Shown piece by piece: positions 8,039 to 17,451 of a DNA stretch of 53,996 bases. The stretch is from Bacillota bacterium. GTDB lineage: Bacteria > Bacillota > Bacilli > Alicyclobacillales > SLC66. The translations under genes were made by a program, and so were the position numbers. The DNA lies in contig JAJZEE010000010.1 of the NCBI GenBank assembly GCA_021805735.1, positions 1 to 53,996 on the forward strand, given 5' to 3'. The notes under the pieces are model-generated. The model worked only from the letters and a program-made list of their open reading frames with translations. It was not told the DNA's origin and did no database searches. Each line of letters starts with the position of its first letter. The stretch's first letter is position 1.

Positions 8039-9331
8039 GTGTCAAGAGTCGTCGTTGTAGGCGGCGGGATCGCCGGGTTGTCTGTGGCGGGGTTGCTGGC
8101 CGTCAGAGGACATCGGGTAACGCTGACCGAGAAGATGTTCGAACTCGGCGGGCGCAGCCTCATGCAGGAGAGAGACGGTTTTCGTCTGAATTATGGAGCT
8201 CACGCTGTCTATGCGCGGGATCGGTCAGCCATGCAGAAGGTGCTGGACGCGCTGAACGTGAGGGTGGACTTTGCCACACCACATCTGGATATGGTGCGCT
8301 ACATTACAGAAACGGGAAGAGAAACTGGCCCTTCTGTCAGTCTGGCGGGCTTACTCCACACAAAGTTGTTGCCTGGGTTTCGCGACAAGGCCCATTTTGT
8401 GCACGCTGTACTGAGCATTCTCGCATTCACAGGAACGCCTGGCGACAGTGTGTCCTTTCAGGAATGGCTCGACCGAAGGGGCTGGACTCTGGCGACCAGG
8501 AACCTGCTGCTGCATCTCGTTGCCACAAATTTCTTTACGGAGCAACCAGGCGATTTGCGTGCGTCCACGGTCTTGGGCTACTATCGGCGCGTCCTCCGAA
8601 CGCACCATCCCGTTTCCTATATTGTCGGCGGTTGGGGCGTCCTGGTTCAAAGTCTGCGGGAACGTCTGGAGGAGGCGGGTGTTCAGATTCTCGAAAAGAC
8701 CGCCATCACCGCTCTGCAGTTTGAACAGTCCGCATTAAAAAGCGTGCAGTCGCGCAAAGAAGTATTCGAGGCTGATATTTTCGTGCTGTGCGCGCCGCCG
8801 ACAGCACTGAAAAAACTTGTCGCTGATACTCCTCTGTCGCCTTTCGTTGTTCCCTACGCGGCAGAAGAGCCTAACACCGCGCTCGTCTACGATGTGGCAT
8901 TGACAAAGCGTGTCCGAAACGATGTCTCCTACGTCAGCGACATGAAGCGGCACGTGTTCATTACAGATCCATCACTCTACGACTCGTCCTGCGTTCCTGA
9001 CGGAGGCCAGTTGCTGCAGGCCATCGCCTACACATCCGCAAAAGCAGCGGACGACGAGGCGGTTTTGATGGAGCGTCGAAAGGCGGTCGAGTCTCTGTAC
9101 GATGCGTATTACCCCGGGTGGCGCGAGGCGCTGGCGTTCTCCCGGGTAACCGATCAGGCAGTCGTTCAGGGAATTGGCTGGGGCCGCGAACAGAAGCGTT
9201 TGCCAATGCATTTTCACGACTTCCCCAATGTTTATTTTGCCGGGGACTGGTGCGATGCGGCGGGCAGTGTATCAGACGTCGCATTTGATTCTGCATGGAC
9301 GGTGGCTTCAGCAGTGGGAATGGCTTTCTAG
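8039..9331 (+). CDS. FAD-dependent amine-oxidase/phytoene-desaturase-like oxidoreductase
   Basis: The 430-residue flavoprotein opens with the dinucleotide-binding motif VVGGGIAGLSVAGLLA and an ELGGR element. It ends with the FAD-binding motif NVYFAGDWCDAAGSVSDVAF. The layout matches the protoporphyrinogen-oxidase/phytoene-desaturase superfamily, but the substrate is not evident and no carotenoid or heme genes flank it. It starts with GTG after a weak GGAGATGATTCAGG site. Two small genes of unknown function follow on the same strand. An Fnr-type class II promoter lies upstream, suggesting low-oxygen induction. Confidence 0.82.
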   Translation: MSRVVVVGGGIAGLSVAGLLAVRGHRVTLTEKMFELGGRSLMQERDGFRLNYGAHAVYARDRSAMQKVLDALNVRVDFATPHLDMVRYITETGRETGPSVSLAGLLHTKLLPGFRDKAHFVHAVLSILAFTGTPGDSVSFQEWLDRRGWTLATRNLLLHLVATNFFTEQPGDLRASTVLGYYRRVLRTHHPVSYIVGGWGVLVQSLRERLEEAGVQILEKTAITALQFEQSALKSVQSRKEVFEADIFVLCAPPTALKKLVADTPLSPFVVPYAAEEPNTALVYDVALTKRVRNDVSYVSDMKRHVFITDPSLYDSSCVPDGGQLLQAIAYTSAKAADDEAVLMERRKAVESLYDAYYPGWREALAFSRVTDQAVVQGIGWGREQKRLPMHFHDFPNVYFAGDWCDAAGSVSDVAFDSAWTVASAVGMAF

Positions 9332-9388
9332 CGCACCAGACCATGCATGGGTGCGAGCAGAATATCAGCGAATACGGGAGGGTTTCAC

Positions 9389-9688
9389 ATGCTAAGTGGC
9401 AGCCAATTCAAGGAATGGTTAGAACAGTTACCCGATCAGGACGTGGACGGATTTGAGGAGGCGGTTCACACCGCAGGCGCGGCATTTTCTGAGCGCGAGA
9501 ACGACGGCATGGTCCGCAACTGCATCAGCGGTTTTTACGGCGACAATCCGTACGTTTGGGCCGAGGATTCCGTGCAATCAATCTCAACAAATTGCAAAGG
9601 AAGCGCAGAGGCGAGAAGGGTTGTCACCACCGTTGTCAGTGAGGCTCTGACAGCTTTGGGCCAGGCGGCGCCGATCGTTGCCAAATAA
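9389..9688 (+). CDS. hypothetical protein (99 aa)
   Basis: I do not recognise a family. The small acidic protein starts at an ATG with GGGAGGG 7-8 nt upstream, which is better than an in-frame upstream start. It contains one Cys pair spaced far apart (NCISGF, NCKGSA) and looks soluble and helical. It lies 57 bp after the FAD oxidoreductase and is probably in the same transcript. Confidence 0.6.
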   Translation: MLSGSQFKEWLEQLPDQDVDGFEEAVHTAGAAFSERENDGMVRNCISGFYGDNPYVWAEDSVQSISTNCKGSAEARRVVTTVVSEALTALGQAAPIVAK

Positions 9689-9721
9689 ATATAAGCTGGA
9701 TTGCGGTGCACAGTGGCAGGT

Positions 9722-9958
9722 ATGAAGGCGGTGTTCGATATGTTGGCCGACTTGAAAGCGCGTCTGCAGGAAAAAGGACGGGCTGTGTTCATGGCGGACA
9801 GTATCCAGATGGTGTTGTACGAGAATGAAACGGATCACAACTTTGTGCTTGAAGAACAGGACTATGGGGCGATCTGCTTTGCCTTCTCGCTGGAGGACGC
9901 CCTGTCCTGCGTGCTGGATCATACCGGCGGCGAGGACGTCCAGATGCTGGATGAGTGA
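9722..9958 (+). CDS. hypothetical protein (about 78 aa)
   Basis: I do not recognise a family. The product is soluble with an alpha/beta pattern (MVLYENETDHNFVLEEQDYG, then ICFAFSLEDALSCVL). The start is uncertain: ATG at 9722, GTG at 9713 and TTG at 9701 are all possible and none has a strong ribosome site. It is the third gene of the plus-strand unit and converges on odhB, whose stop is at 9994. Confidence 0.5.
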   Translation: MKAVFDMLADLKARLQEKGRAVFMADSIQMVLYENETDHNFVLEEQDYGAICFAFSLEDALSCVLDHTGGEDVQMLDE

Positions 9959-9993
9959 GCGATGCCGCCGCACTGCCGCGTTCTGCGGCCGCA

Positions 9994-11295
9994 TTAGCCT
10001 TCGAGCAGCAGCGACTCGCAATCCTCGGCAAGCTCCTTGACCCTGACCAGAAAACGCACCGCCTCGCTGCCATCGACGATCCGGTGGTCGTACGACAGGG
10101 CAAGGTACATCATGGGATGGATCTGCACCTGTCCATTTACAGCGATGGGCCGCTCCTGGATCTTGTGCATGCCAAGGATGCCGACCTGCGGAGCATTGAG
10201 GATGGGTGTGGACAGAAGCGAGCCAAATACGCCACCGTTGGTGATCGTGAACGTACCTCCCTGCAGTTCGGCAAGCGTCAGCGAATCGTCGCGGGCGCGC
10301 TGGGCCAAACGGGCAATTTCCCCTTCAATGGCGGCGAAAGAGAGGCGATCTGCTTCCCGCAGGACCGGAACGACAAGCCCTTTGTCTGTCGAAACCGCGA
10401 TCCCGATGTCGTAGTGTTGTTTGAGAATCATGTCTTCGCCGCGGATTTCGGCGTTCAGGGCGGGAAACGACCGCAATGCGCTGACGGCTGCCTTGGTGAA
10501 AAATGACATGAATCCAAGTCCAACGCCATGCTCCTCGCGGAAACGGTCGCGTCTCCGTTTGCGAATGTCGAGTATGGCGGTCATGTCTACTTCGTTAAAT
10601 GTGGTGAGCATCGCCGCTGTGTGCTGCACCTCGACCAGGCGGTGCGCGATCGTCAGGCGTCGCCGCGACATGCGCACGGATTTTTCGTCACTCCGACCGG
10701 GTTCCGTGGCGGCGCTGATCCTGTGACCCTCAGCGGGCGGGGCTGGACTCTGCTGTGTTTCGGACGGCGCGGAAGCGGCAGCGGGTGCGGCTGTACTCTT
10801 CTCCGGCGCGGAAACGGCGGCTGAGGCAGTTGGAGCGGCTGGTTGACGATCAGGGTCTCCTTCCGCGCTACGAGCCATTCGGCGCATGGAGGGCGTGGGT
10901 CTGAGTCGGCGATCCTCCGTCGCGTGGGGCGCATCTGATTTCGGTGCTGCGGACGGGTGCAACTCTGGCGGGATCTGGACAAGCTCTGTACGCGGATCGG
11001 TCCTTACCCCTGCGTCGGGCGCCGGTTTATGCCCTTCCGTCGCAGCCCGCACCTGGCCGTCTATGGCTTCGATGTTCGCCAGGACTTCGCCGACAGCCAC
11101 TGTATCGCCCGCCTGTTTATGCACACCTTGCAGGACTCCGGCCGTTTCCGCGATAATCTCCAGGTTAACCTTGTCCGTCTCCAGTTCGAGGAGAATCTCG
11201 CCTTCCTGAACTTCGTCGCCCCGCTGTTTTAGCCAGCGGAGAATGGTTCCTTCGCGAATCGATTCTCCCAATTCCGGAACGATGACCTCAACCAT
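9994..11295 (-). CDS. odhB: 2-oxoglutarate dehydrogenase E2, dihydrolipoyl succinyltransferase
   Basis: This is the E2 core of 2-oxoglutarate dehydrogenase, moving the succinyl group from lipoate to CoA in the TCA cycle. Residues 1-76 form a lipoyl domain with the modified lysine in ETDKVNLEI. The catalytic domain (about 205-430) ends with [16 protein letters not shown], holding the active-site His and Asp. The linker is long and Ala/Pro-rich. The peripheral subunit-binding domain looks eroded: only TPSMRRMAR of the first helix is visible, without the usual GxGxxGR(I/V)xxxD half. It starts 2 bp after odhA, so they form one operon. Confidence 0.95.
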   Translation of the reverse strand: MVEVIVPELGESIREGTILRWLKQRGDEVQEGEILLELETDKVNLEIIAETAGVLQGVHKQAGDTVAVGEVLANIEAIDGQVRAATEGHKPAPDAGVRTDPRTELVQIPPELHPSAAPKSDAPHATEDRRLRPTPSMRRMARSAEGDPDRQPAAPTASAAVSAPEKSTAAPAAASAPSETQQSPAPPAEGHRISAATEPGRSDEKSVRMSRRRLTIAHRLVEVQHTAAMLTTFNEVDMTAILDIRKRRRDRFREEHGVGLGFMSFFTKAAVSALRSFPALNAEIRGEDMILKQHYDIGIAVSTDKGLVVPVLREADRLSFAAIEGEIARLAQRARDDSLTLAELQGGTFTITNGGVFGSLLSTPILNAPQVGILGMHKIQERPIAVNGQVQIHPMMYLALSYDHRIVDGSEAVRFLVRVKELAEDCESLLLEG

Positions 11296-11297
11296 TT

Positions 11298-14147
11298 TTA
11301 CCTGCCTCCTTTTGCTGGACCGTGCAGCGCCTCATGGATGATCCGATTCTGTTCCCGCTGATGGACTTCCGGCAAGCCCCCCGCTGTGCTTGATCGCGCC
11401 GGTCTTCCCACGTACTGGAGTCGGCCGACGCCAGGTAGACCGGCCGTCTCAATACGCGCGTACCGCCCTGCCCCCATGTTTTCAGGTTCCTCCTGGGCCC
11501 ATACAAAATCGATTGCATTGGGGTAGGATTTTAGAATTGACAGTAGTTCCGCCTTTGGAAAAGGATACAGGCGTTCGAGACGGATCACGGCGATGCTGTC
11601 TGCTGTAACCGACTCCTCCTGCAAAACCCTGATCAATTCAACGCCCACTTTTCCGGAACAGAGGATCACGCGTTTGACTTGTTCTCTGCTGTCTGGCGCA
11701 AGCGTGCTGTCCATGACGGGTTGAAAGTGACCTTCAGTCAGTTCTGCTATGGTGGACGCGGCGTTCGGACTGCGCAACAGACTCTTTGGCGTCATGATGA
11801 TGAGCGGTCGCGGTTTATTGAACAGTCGATTGGTCTGCTCGCGGATGAGATGATAGTACTGGGCCGCCGATGTGGGGTTTGCCACAATCCAGTTGTGTTC
11901 TGCCGACAATTGCAAAAATCGTTCCACCCGCGCGCTGGAATGGTCCGGGCCCTGTCCCTCATAGCCGTGCGGAAGCAGCAACGTAAGTCCGCTCGCCTGT
12001 CGCCACTTGCTGTATCCGGCCGCGATAAACTGATCGATGATCACCTGACCGGCGTTGGCGAAGTCGCCGAATTGCGCTTCCCACAGGACAAGCGAGCCGG
12101 GGGATTGCACACTGTACCCGTATTCGAAGCCCAGAACGCTGGTTTCGGACAGAGGGCTGTTATAGACGGCAAAGGACGCCCTCGCCGCCGGCAAATGCTG
12201 CAGCGGGCAATGGGTTGCCGCGATGCGGCTGTCATGCCATACAAGATGCCGTTGGCTGAATGTGCCGCGTTGCGTATCCTGCCCGGTCAGACGAATGGGG
12301 ATGCCTGCGGCCAGAATGGTGGCAAAGGCGAGCGCTTCCGCCAGCGCAAAGTCCACTTTGCCGCCGACCGCAAATGCGTCGCGCCGGCGCTGTTCGATCC
12401 GCTCCAGTTTCGGATAGGCGGAAAATCCGTCAGGGATCTCTAGCATTGTTTCGTTCAGTTCCTGCAGATATGCGGCGGGAGCGGGAGCAAGAGGTGGACG
12501 GCCGTCCGCCTGCGGTCCGCCGTCATCCTGCTGTGGCGCGGGAACGCCTGCCGTCATGGCGTCATACGCCTCGTGGAGGAGCGCATCACAGGCGTTCGCC
12601 ATCGCCGACGCATCCGCCGACGTCAGCACCCCCGCGTCCTCCAGTTGCTTCTGATATAGACTGTGGATGCGTGGGTGGTCCGCGATCTGGCTGTATAGCA
12701 GGGGCTGAGTGAAGGACGGATCGTCAGTTTCATTGTGACCGAACCGTCTGTATCCGACAAGGTCGATCAGGAATGACTTGTGAAATTGGCGACGGTATGC
12801 GTGCGCCAACTGAATCGTGCGCAGACAGGCCTCGGGATCATCCGCATTGACATGGGCGATGGGCATTTCAAATCCTTTGGCCAAATCGCTCGCGTAATGC
12901 GTGGAGCGGCCATCCGTTGTGTCCGCCGTGAATCCGAGCTGATTGTTGACGATCAGGTGAATCGCGCCCCCGGTGCGATAGCCCGGCAATTCGGACAGAT
13001 TCAGGGTTTCCGCGACAACGCCTTCGCCTGGAAACGCCGCGTCGCCGTGGATGAGAATCCCAAGGGCGGCGTTGGGATCCTGCACGGGAACGCCAGGCAG
13101 ATCGCGCCGTTCCTGGTGCGCACGCGTAAATCCTTCCACGACAGGATTGACGAATTCGAGATGACTGGGGTTGTGAGACAGAATGACGCGCACTGCGGGC
13201 CCGTCCTGATCGCCTTCCAGTCTGCTGGCGCCGAGGTGGTATTTGACATCGCCAGTCCAGCCGTGGTTGATTCCCATCGAACCCTCGGAAGGCGTCAATT
13301 CCTTCTTTGGCGCCGTATGAAATTCCGAAAAAATCGCTGCATATGGTTTTCCGAGGACATGAGCCAGCACATTCAGCCGTCCACGGTGTGCCATGCCAAT
13401 CAGAATATGCCCGGCGCCAGCCCGCGCCGCTCTGTGAATCAGTTCGTCCAGCATGGGAACGAGGGCGTCCACGCCTTCAATGGAGAAACGTTTTTGGCCC
13501 ACGAATGTCCGATTTAAAAACTGTTCAAAGGCGTCAACCTGAATCAGCCGGTTCAGCAAAGACCGGCGCTCCTCAGGACCTGGCGCAGCAAATGTGCTCG
13601 CTTCCACCTGCATGTGGAGCCATGCGCGTTCTGTCGTATTGTGCACATGGGCAAACTCATAACCGACAGAACCTGTATACATCTGTTTGAGACGGCTGAC
13701 CGCCTCGTCCGCAGTCATGGACTCAGGCGCGTCCGGCCAGATCGCGCGGGCGGGCAGACTCTTCAGCTTGTTCTGGTGCAATGCATGCGCGTCCGGGTCG
13801 AGTTCCTGCACGTACGGCGGTTCGCCGCCCAGTGGATCCACATGGGCGGCGAGATGGCCATAGGTACGGATGCTGCGTATCCATTGTTGCGCGCCGTACA
13901 CCGTCTCGCTCTCTGTTGAACTGACTCCGGGCTGCCTCCCGGAAGAGGACGCATCGCGATTCTGTCCTGAGTCATCCATGAAAAGAGCGTTGGGCGGTGG
14001 ACCCACCCGTGCAAACCAAGCTCGCGTCGGCTCGTCGACCGTCTCAGGATTCAGTTGACAGCGCTCGTATAACTCAAGAGCATACGCCAGATTCGGTCCA
14101 AAGAAGGTGCGCCATTCTCCAGTTGGGTCTTCGATTGTTCTATCCAT
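11298..14147 (-). CDS. odhA: 2-oxoglutarate dehydrogenase E1 component
   Basis: The thiamine-diphosphate E1 of the 2-oxoglutarate dehydrogenase complex decarboxylates 2-oxoglutarate and acylates the E2 lipoate. The 949-residue length is normal. Family motifs include [18 protein letters not shown], the ThDP motif [16 protein letters not shown] through [25 protein letters not shown], and the C-terminal [13 protein letters not shown]. The ATG follows GGAGGGGCTGCAAAA. It is the first gene of the odhAB operon; E3 (lipoamide dehydrogenase) is not in the window. Confidence 0.96.
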   Translation of the reverse strand: MDRTIEDPTGEWRTFFGPNLAYALELYERCQLNPETVDEPTRAWFARVGPPPNALFMDDSGQNRDASSSGRQPGVSSTESETVYGAQQWIRSIRTYGHLAAHVDPLGGEPPYVQELDPDAHALHQNKLKSLPARAIWPDAPESMTADEAVSRLKQMYTGSVGYEFAHVHNTTERAWLHMQVEASTFAAPGPEERRSLLNRLIQVDAFEQFLNRTFVGQKRFSIEGVDALVPMLDELIHRAARAGAGHILIGMAHRGRLNVLAHVLGKPYAAIFSEFHTAPKKELTPSEGSMGINHGWTGDVKYHLGASRLEGDQDGPAVRVILSHNPSHLEFVNPVVEGFTRAHQERRDLPGVPVQDPNAALGILIHGDAAFPGEGVVAETLNLSELPGYRTGGAIHLIVNNQLGFTADTTDGRSTHYASDLAKGFEMPIAHVNADDPEACLRTIQLAHAYRRQFHKSFLIDLVGYRRFGHNETDDPSFTQPLLYSQIADHPRIHSLYQKQLEDAGVLTSADASAMANACDALLHEAYDAMTAGVPAPQQDDGGPQADGRPPLAPAPAAYLQELNETMLEIPDGFSAYPKLERIEQRRRDAFAVGGKVDFALAEALAFATILAAGIPIRLTGQDTQRGTFSQRHLVWHDSRIAATHCPLQHLPAARASFAVYNSPLSETSVLGFEYGYSVQSPGSLVLWEAQFGDFANAGQVIIDQFIAAGYSKWRQASGLTLLLPHGYEGQGPDHSSARVERFLQLSAEHNWIVANPTSAAQYYHLIREQTNRLFNKPRPLIIMTPKSLLRSPNAASTIAELTEGHFQPVMDSTLAPDSREQVKRVILCSGKVGVELIRVLQEESVTADSIAVIRLERLYPFPKAELLSILKSYPNAIDFVWAQEEPENMGAGRYARIETAGLPGVGRLQYVGRPARSSTAGGLPEVHQREQNRIIHEALHGPAKGGR

Positions 14148-14306
14148 TTTTGCAGCCCCTCCGCTTACTACCCGTTACTACCTGTTGCTGCACGTTGCTG
14201 CTCGTACTGCATGGCTACAATCACTTTGACCATTACCGAAATCATCGATTCATCTCTTTCCGACAATCGCTGCGGAATGGAGATCGCAAAGGCAATTCTG
14301 GATCAA

Positions 14307-14720
14307 TCAATGTAACAACAGGCTGACGAATTGCTCGGCGCTCACGTTTCCAAAATAGCGGTTCAGATCAAAAACAGACAGGGTGGCCATCAGATCATCC
14401 TGCAGATACCGCCGCCCGATCAGGCTCGTCTCAATATCAAGGATATCGTCGAGGCAAAAAAAGTCTCCATAAATCTTGCACATCTCAATGAGTCCGTCTT
14501 TGACCAGAAGTTTGACGTCAATGGTTCCGGCAGGAAATCGCTTTCGTCGTTCCAGGTTGCATTCAGGCGATTTGCCGAAATTCCAGTTCCAGTTTCTGTG
14601 GCGTTGCTCAGCCAGTTTGTGAACCCTGTTCCAGTCGGCATCCGTCAGGCGACGCATCGGAACTGTCCGCCCTTCAAACAGGAATTGCAGCAAAGTCTCC
14701 CGAAACAGTTCGATCGTCAT
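14307..14720 (-). CDS. stand-alone lipoate-protein ligase C-terminal (LplB-like) domain
   Basis: The 137-residue protein consists only of the lipoate-ligase accessory domain: WNFGKSPECNLERRKRFPAG, then IDVKLLVKDGLIEMCKIYGDFF. In LplA this domain follows the catalytic domain and is needed for lipoyl-adenylate formation; some archaea encode it separately as LplB. No catalytic LplA domain is adjacent. The ATG overlaps the stop of the truncated transglutaminase gene (ATGA), with GGGAGG only 2 nt upstream. It lies just upstream of odhAB, whose E2 needs lipoate. Either it is a functional LplB-like subunit or the leftover of a deletion. Confidence 0.6.
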   Translation of the reverse strand: MTIELFRETLLQFLFEGRTVPMRRLTDADWNRVHKLAEQRHRNWNWNFGKSPECNLERRKRFPAGTIDVKLLVKDGLIEMCKIYGDFFCLDDILDIETSLIGRRYLQDDLMATLSVFDLNRYFGNVSAEQFVSLLLH

Positions 14721-15040
14721 GTCCTCCCGTAACAAAAGCCTGCGGCCATTCCCAGTCCTCGCAAGAGTGCGCCTAACAGATGCGCCTTTGCGAAACAGAT
14801 GCCCTCTCTTTGCCCGAGCACATCAGAAGCGCGAATCGTGACCACGTCACTATCCACATCAAAAGAGTGCTGGATCTGATCGCGAACGTATTCGAAGGCC
14901 GCCTGCGCACGCGCGACATCCGAGTCGGCTCGTGTACGAATGTCTGCGATGATCGCCTGTACGGCAGGATCCTGGACATCGATAATTTCTGTAGACGCCA
15001 GATACGAATTGCTATCCGCCTGTTCCACGATGAGTTCCAT
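14717..15040 (-). pseudogene. transglutaminase-like protein, C-terminally truncated
   Basis: About 107 residues match the N-terminal half of a transglutaminase-like cysteine protease domain: AAFEYVRDQIQHSF, VTIRASDVLGQREGICFAKA (nucleophile Cys) and GLGMAAGFCYG. The reading frame then stops. The catalytic His and Asp, normally 40-60 residues later, are missing. Homology breaks exactly where the lipoate-ligase domain begins, suggesting a deletion fusion. The ATG chosen has AAAGGA upstream. Confidence 0.7.
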
Positions 15041-15068
15041 GTTCTTCATTCCTTTCATCACCCGCGGC

Positions 15069-15278
15069 TTAACGGCGCGGACACGTGCGTATGCCAAACA
15101 GCTTGTAGAATGCGCAAAATCCCGTGACGCCAGTGAGAAAAACGATTGCGCCCACCACATCCAACACGATCGACACAACATGCCCGTGTACAAAGAATAA
15201 TCCTGCTCCCACGATTGCCAGCCCTACGATGATTCTGATTGCTTGATCAGTCGATCCCACATTGCGCCAACTTTTCAT
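15069..15278 (-). CDS. DUF2892 (YgaP-like) small membrane protein
   Basis: The 69-residue product has the DUF2892 signature: RNVGSTDQAIRIIVGLAIVG, then two transmembrane helices and the short CAFYKLFGIRTCP tail with two cysteines. Family members are often beside rhodanese or sulfur genes, but that context is absent here. It follows a Crp/Fnr-type promoter (15387-15429), a 5' leader hairpin and a GGAGGAGG ribosome site. Confidence 0.85.
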   Translation of the reverse strand: MKSWRNVGSTDQAIRIIVGLAIVGAGLFFVHGHVVSIVLDVVGAIVFLTGVTGFCAFYKLFGIRTCPRR

Positions 15279-15303
15279 AGTGCGGATACCTCCTCCAGAT
15301 AGA

Positions 15304-15505
15304 TTGGGCCCCCTCGAATTGGACGCTGGGCATAATCCGGGCTATTGCCCACGTTGATGTTGCCGCGAGGCGGAGTTATCATAGTCAGCATACACCCGTC
15401 AAATCCATCAGATTGTGACGAGGTGCACACTACGATTTCATTTCAGAAGTTCTCTCTCTACAGCGTGCTTTGTGCCGCATGCAGCAGGTGAGAAACGTAT
15501 CAGAC
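15304..15505. repeat. duplicated promoter/leader region, copy 1
   Basis: About 200 bp from 15304 match 17226-17430 closely, including GCCCACGTTGATGTT, the CAGCATACACCCGTCAAATC block and the TGTGA box. The minus-strand leader contains a GGGCAATAGCCC hairpin. It drives the DUF2892 gene. A third, more diverged copy of the core is at 27990-28040. Confidence 0.8.
15387..15429 (-). promoter_or_regulatory. Crp/Fnr class II promoter of the DUF2892 gene
   Basis: On the minus strand TGTGCACCTCGTCACA (15414-15429) is followed after 21 nt by TATGCT (15387-15392), within GTGTATGCTG. This places the box centre at about -41.5. TTGACG also precedes the -10 but at a poor distance, consistent with activator dependence. 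Confidence 0.65.
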
Positions 15506-15584
15506 TGGACCATACTCGGCGTGCGTTCCAATGGAGTCCGTTTATGCTGCAATCGACAGAATCGTAACCCTTTGGTTACTCGAC

Positions 15585-15605
15585 AAGGGGTACCTTGTAC
15601 CCCTT
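15585..15605. repeat. 9-bp hairpin downstream of NDH-2
   Basis: AAGGGGTAC-CTT-GTACCCCTT is a perfect hairpin between the NDH-2 stop and the DUF2892 promoter region. It lies downstream of NDH-2 on the minus strand but has no T-run there, so it is at best a weak terminator. Nothing else coding is seen in 15506-15650. Confidence 0.4.
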
Positions 15606-15650
15606 ATTTGCATTTGTTTCATCGACCAGTGAGCGGTTACGAAACTTTAC

Positions 15651-16826
15651 TCATTTGTTACCAAACACCGAACCGATTTTGGCCAAATACCGATATTGAC
15701 TGGCATCTTTCAGTATATAGGCCATGCGTCCTTTCGTTTTGTAAGAACGGCCCACTTTTCCCACCGCGTCCTTCCGGCCAAGTGAAGCGATGGAACCCAA
15801 AATTTCCGGGTGAAACTCTTCTTTCAGACCACCGTGGCTATCATGGTACAGGTATTTGCCGCATGCGCCCCCCATCTGCCACGCCAACTGTGCAGTGGGT
15901 GGATACGGGCGTCCGTCTTCGTTCAGAACCAGGGCGCAGTCTCCCAACATGTACACACCGGAATGGCTCGTGGATTGCAGATACGCGTCCACCTTGGCGC
16001 GCCCGCGCGGGTCCGTTTCAAACCCGGCGTCGATGACAAGCTGATTGCCGCGGACGCCGCCGGTCCAGACAATTGTTTCAGCGGCGATCGCGTCACCTGT
16101 CTGCAAATGAACCACGCCTGGGTCCACTCGCACAATCGGAACACCAGTCAAAAAACGCACGCCGCGTTGCTTGAGACTACTCTCCGCAGCGGCGGCGAGA
16201 TCGGAATCGAATCCGGGCAGTATGCCGGGAGCGGCCTCCACATTATAAATTTCTACCAGTTCTAACGGTACTCCCGCTTCAGCGGCCAGTTCGGGGAGCG
16301 CATCTGCAAACTCTCCGACGAGTTCAATTCCACTAAATCCCGCGCCCCCCACCACGAAGCGCAGCAGTTCAGGTCTGCGTTCCAGTGGATAGCGTGCAAA
16401 GCAGGATTCGAGATGCGTGCGCAACAGTCTCGCCTGGTTTAGCGATTTTAACGTAAACGCGTGTTCCTTTAAGCCGGGAATGCCAAAGTACTCAGTCTCG
16501 CTGCCCAATGCAACAACCAGTTGGTCATAGGAGAGTTCCTCGCCGTCCTCAAGGAGCACGCGCCTATTGTCCGGTTCGATCCGGGAAACGGTGCCCTTGT
16601 GAATGGTGACGTCCTTGTCGCGCAGCACCCTTCCGAGGGGAATTCGCAATGACCGATCACTTCGGGCGCCCACGGCCGATTCATGCAATAGCGTAATCAG
16701 TTGATGGTAGTCATGCTTGTTTACAAGTGTGATTGTCGCTTCTGAGTTTGTAAGATATTTTCTTGTCTGTAGCGCGCACACCAATCCCGCATAGCCTGCA
16801 CCCAGGATGAGAATCTGCTTATTCAT
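15651..16826 (-). CDS. ndh: type II NADH:quinone oxidoreductase (NDH-2)
   Basis: The single-subunit flavoprotein passes electrons from NADH to quinone at the membrane surface without proton pumping. The 391-residue product has the first dinucleotide motif ILGAGYAGLVCALQT, the second FVVGGAGFSGIELVGEFAD, and the FAD-anchoring YMLGDCALV. The quinone-site run is AQLAWQMGGACGKYLY. The C-terminal SLGRKDAVGKVG resembles Ndh membrane-binding regions. The inner ATG has GGGA 6 nt upstream. SQR-family flavoproteins are a related alternative, but the sulfide-specific cysteines are not evident. Confidence 0.9.
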   Translation of the reverse strand: MNKQILILGAGYAGLVCALQTRKYLTNSEATITLVNKHDYHQLITLLHESAVGARSDRSLRIPLGRVLRDKDVTIHKGTVSRIEPDNRRVLLEDGEELSYDQLVVALGSETEYFGIPGLKEHAFTLKSLNQARLLRTHLESCFARYPLERRPELLRFVVGGAGFSGIELVGEFADALPELAAEAGVPLELVEIYNVEAAPGILPGFDSDLAAAAESSLKQRGVRFLTGVPIVRVDPGVVHLQTGDAIAAETIVWTGGVRGNQLVIDAGFETDPRGRAKVDAYLQSTSHSGVYMLGDCALVLNEDGRPYPPTAQLAWQMGGACGKYLYHDSHGGLKEEFHPEILGSIASLGRKDAVGKVGRSYKTKGRMAYILKDASQYRYLAKIGSVFGNK

Positions 16827-16967
16827 GTCCATTCCCGCTCTCGTTAAGATTGTCCAATATTTCACAAACTCAGCCGAAAATGAAGTCTATTACACTTGAT
16901 CATAACCGCTTTACGCCCTGTGCCGACCTTTCGTGAATTCCCCGTTCCAAATCTACACATACCTTAT

Positions 16968-17165
16968 TCAGTCTGTTTGCCTGAGTTGTTCACAAGTACT
17001 GCGACATGACGCCGTCGTATACCCTCGAAAAAAATAGTGCGTTTCGCCTGCTGTAAAGTGTTCTGGCAAGGTAAGCTGGAATCCCCGTCGAAATCCCTTT
17101 ACGTAGCGGGCTTTAAATGTCTGTTCAATCTGGCTTCGCCATACGGTCCGATCATCCATGCCCAC
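16968..17165 (-). pseudogene. truncated, frameshifted paralogue of the 137-aa unknown protein
   Basis: The reading FKARYVKGFRRGFQLTLPEH then GETHYF matches residues about 92-125 of the intact protein encoded at 25823-26236 (FDARYVKGFRQGFLLTLPEI). The first two thirds are missing. After a run of seven T bases the frame shifts; an alternative frame restores YDGVMSQYL before a stop, like the intact YDGVMAHAAVY. It lies under promoter copy 2. Confidence 0.7.
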
Positions 17166-17225
17166 CTTCCTGACGAACCAATCCGGCTGGGTTCCAAGAT
17201 GCCATAATGTTTCGCTAACGGGAGG

Positions 17226-17430
17226 TTCCCCTCAAATTGGACTCTGGGTATAATGTGGGCTATTGCCCACGTTGATGTTTCCGCGAGGCGGAATTATCAT
17301 TGTCAGCATACACCCGTCAAATCCATCAGATTGTGATGAGGTGCACACAACGAGTTCATTTGAGAAGTTCACACTCTACTGCGTGAATTGTGTCGCATGA
17401 AGCAGGTGAGAAACGCATCAGACCGTACGC
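17226..17430. repeat. duplicated promoter/leader region, copy 2
   Basis: This is close to copy 1 (15304-15505), with substitutions and few indels. It includes GTGGGCAATAGCCCAC on the minus strand, whose stem is longer than in copy 1, and the TGTGA box. Transcription would run into the decayed paralogue at 16968-17165. Confidence 0.8.
17305..17347 (-). promoter_or_regulatory. Crp/Fnr class II promoter, copy 2
   Basis: TGTGCACCTCATCACA (17332-17347, minus strand) is followed by 21 nt and TATGCT (17305-17310). The geometry equals copy 1. Downstream only a pseudogene remains. Confidence 0.6.
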
Positions 17431-17451
17431 GTATATGATGGACCCCCGCCG

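Noticed and set aside
9959-9993. GCCGC...GCGGC hairpin between the convergent unknown gene and odhB
   Set aside because: No T-run on either strand and the stem is only 5 bp, so a terminator call is not supported.
11679-13517. Long plus-strand open frames over odhA
   Set aside because: They lie antisense to a full-length, motif-complete odhA and show no recognisable domain.
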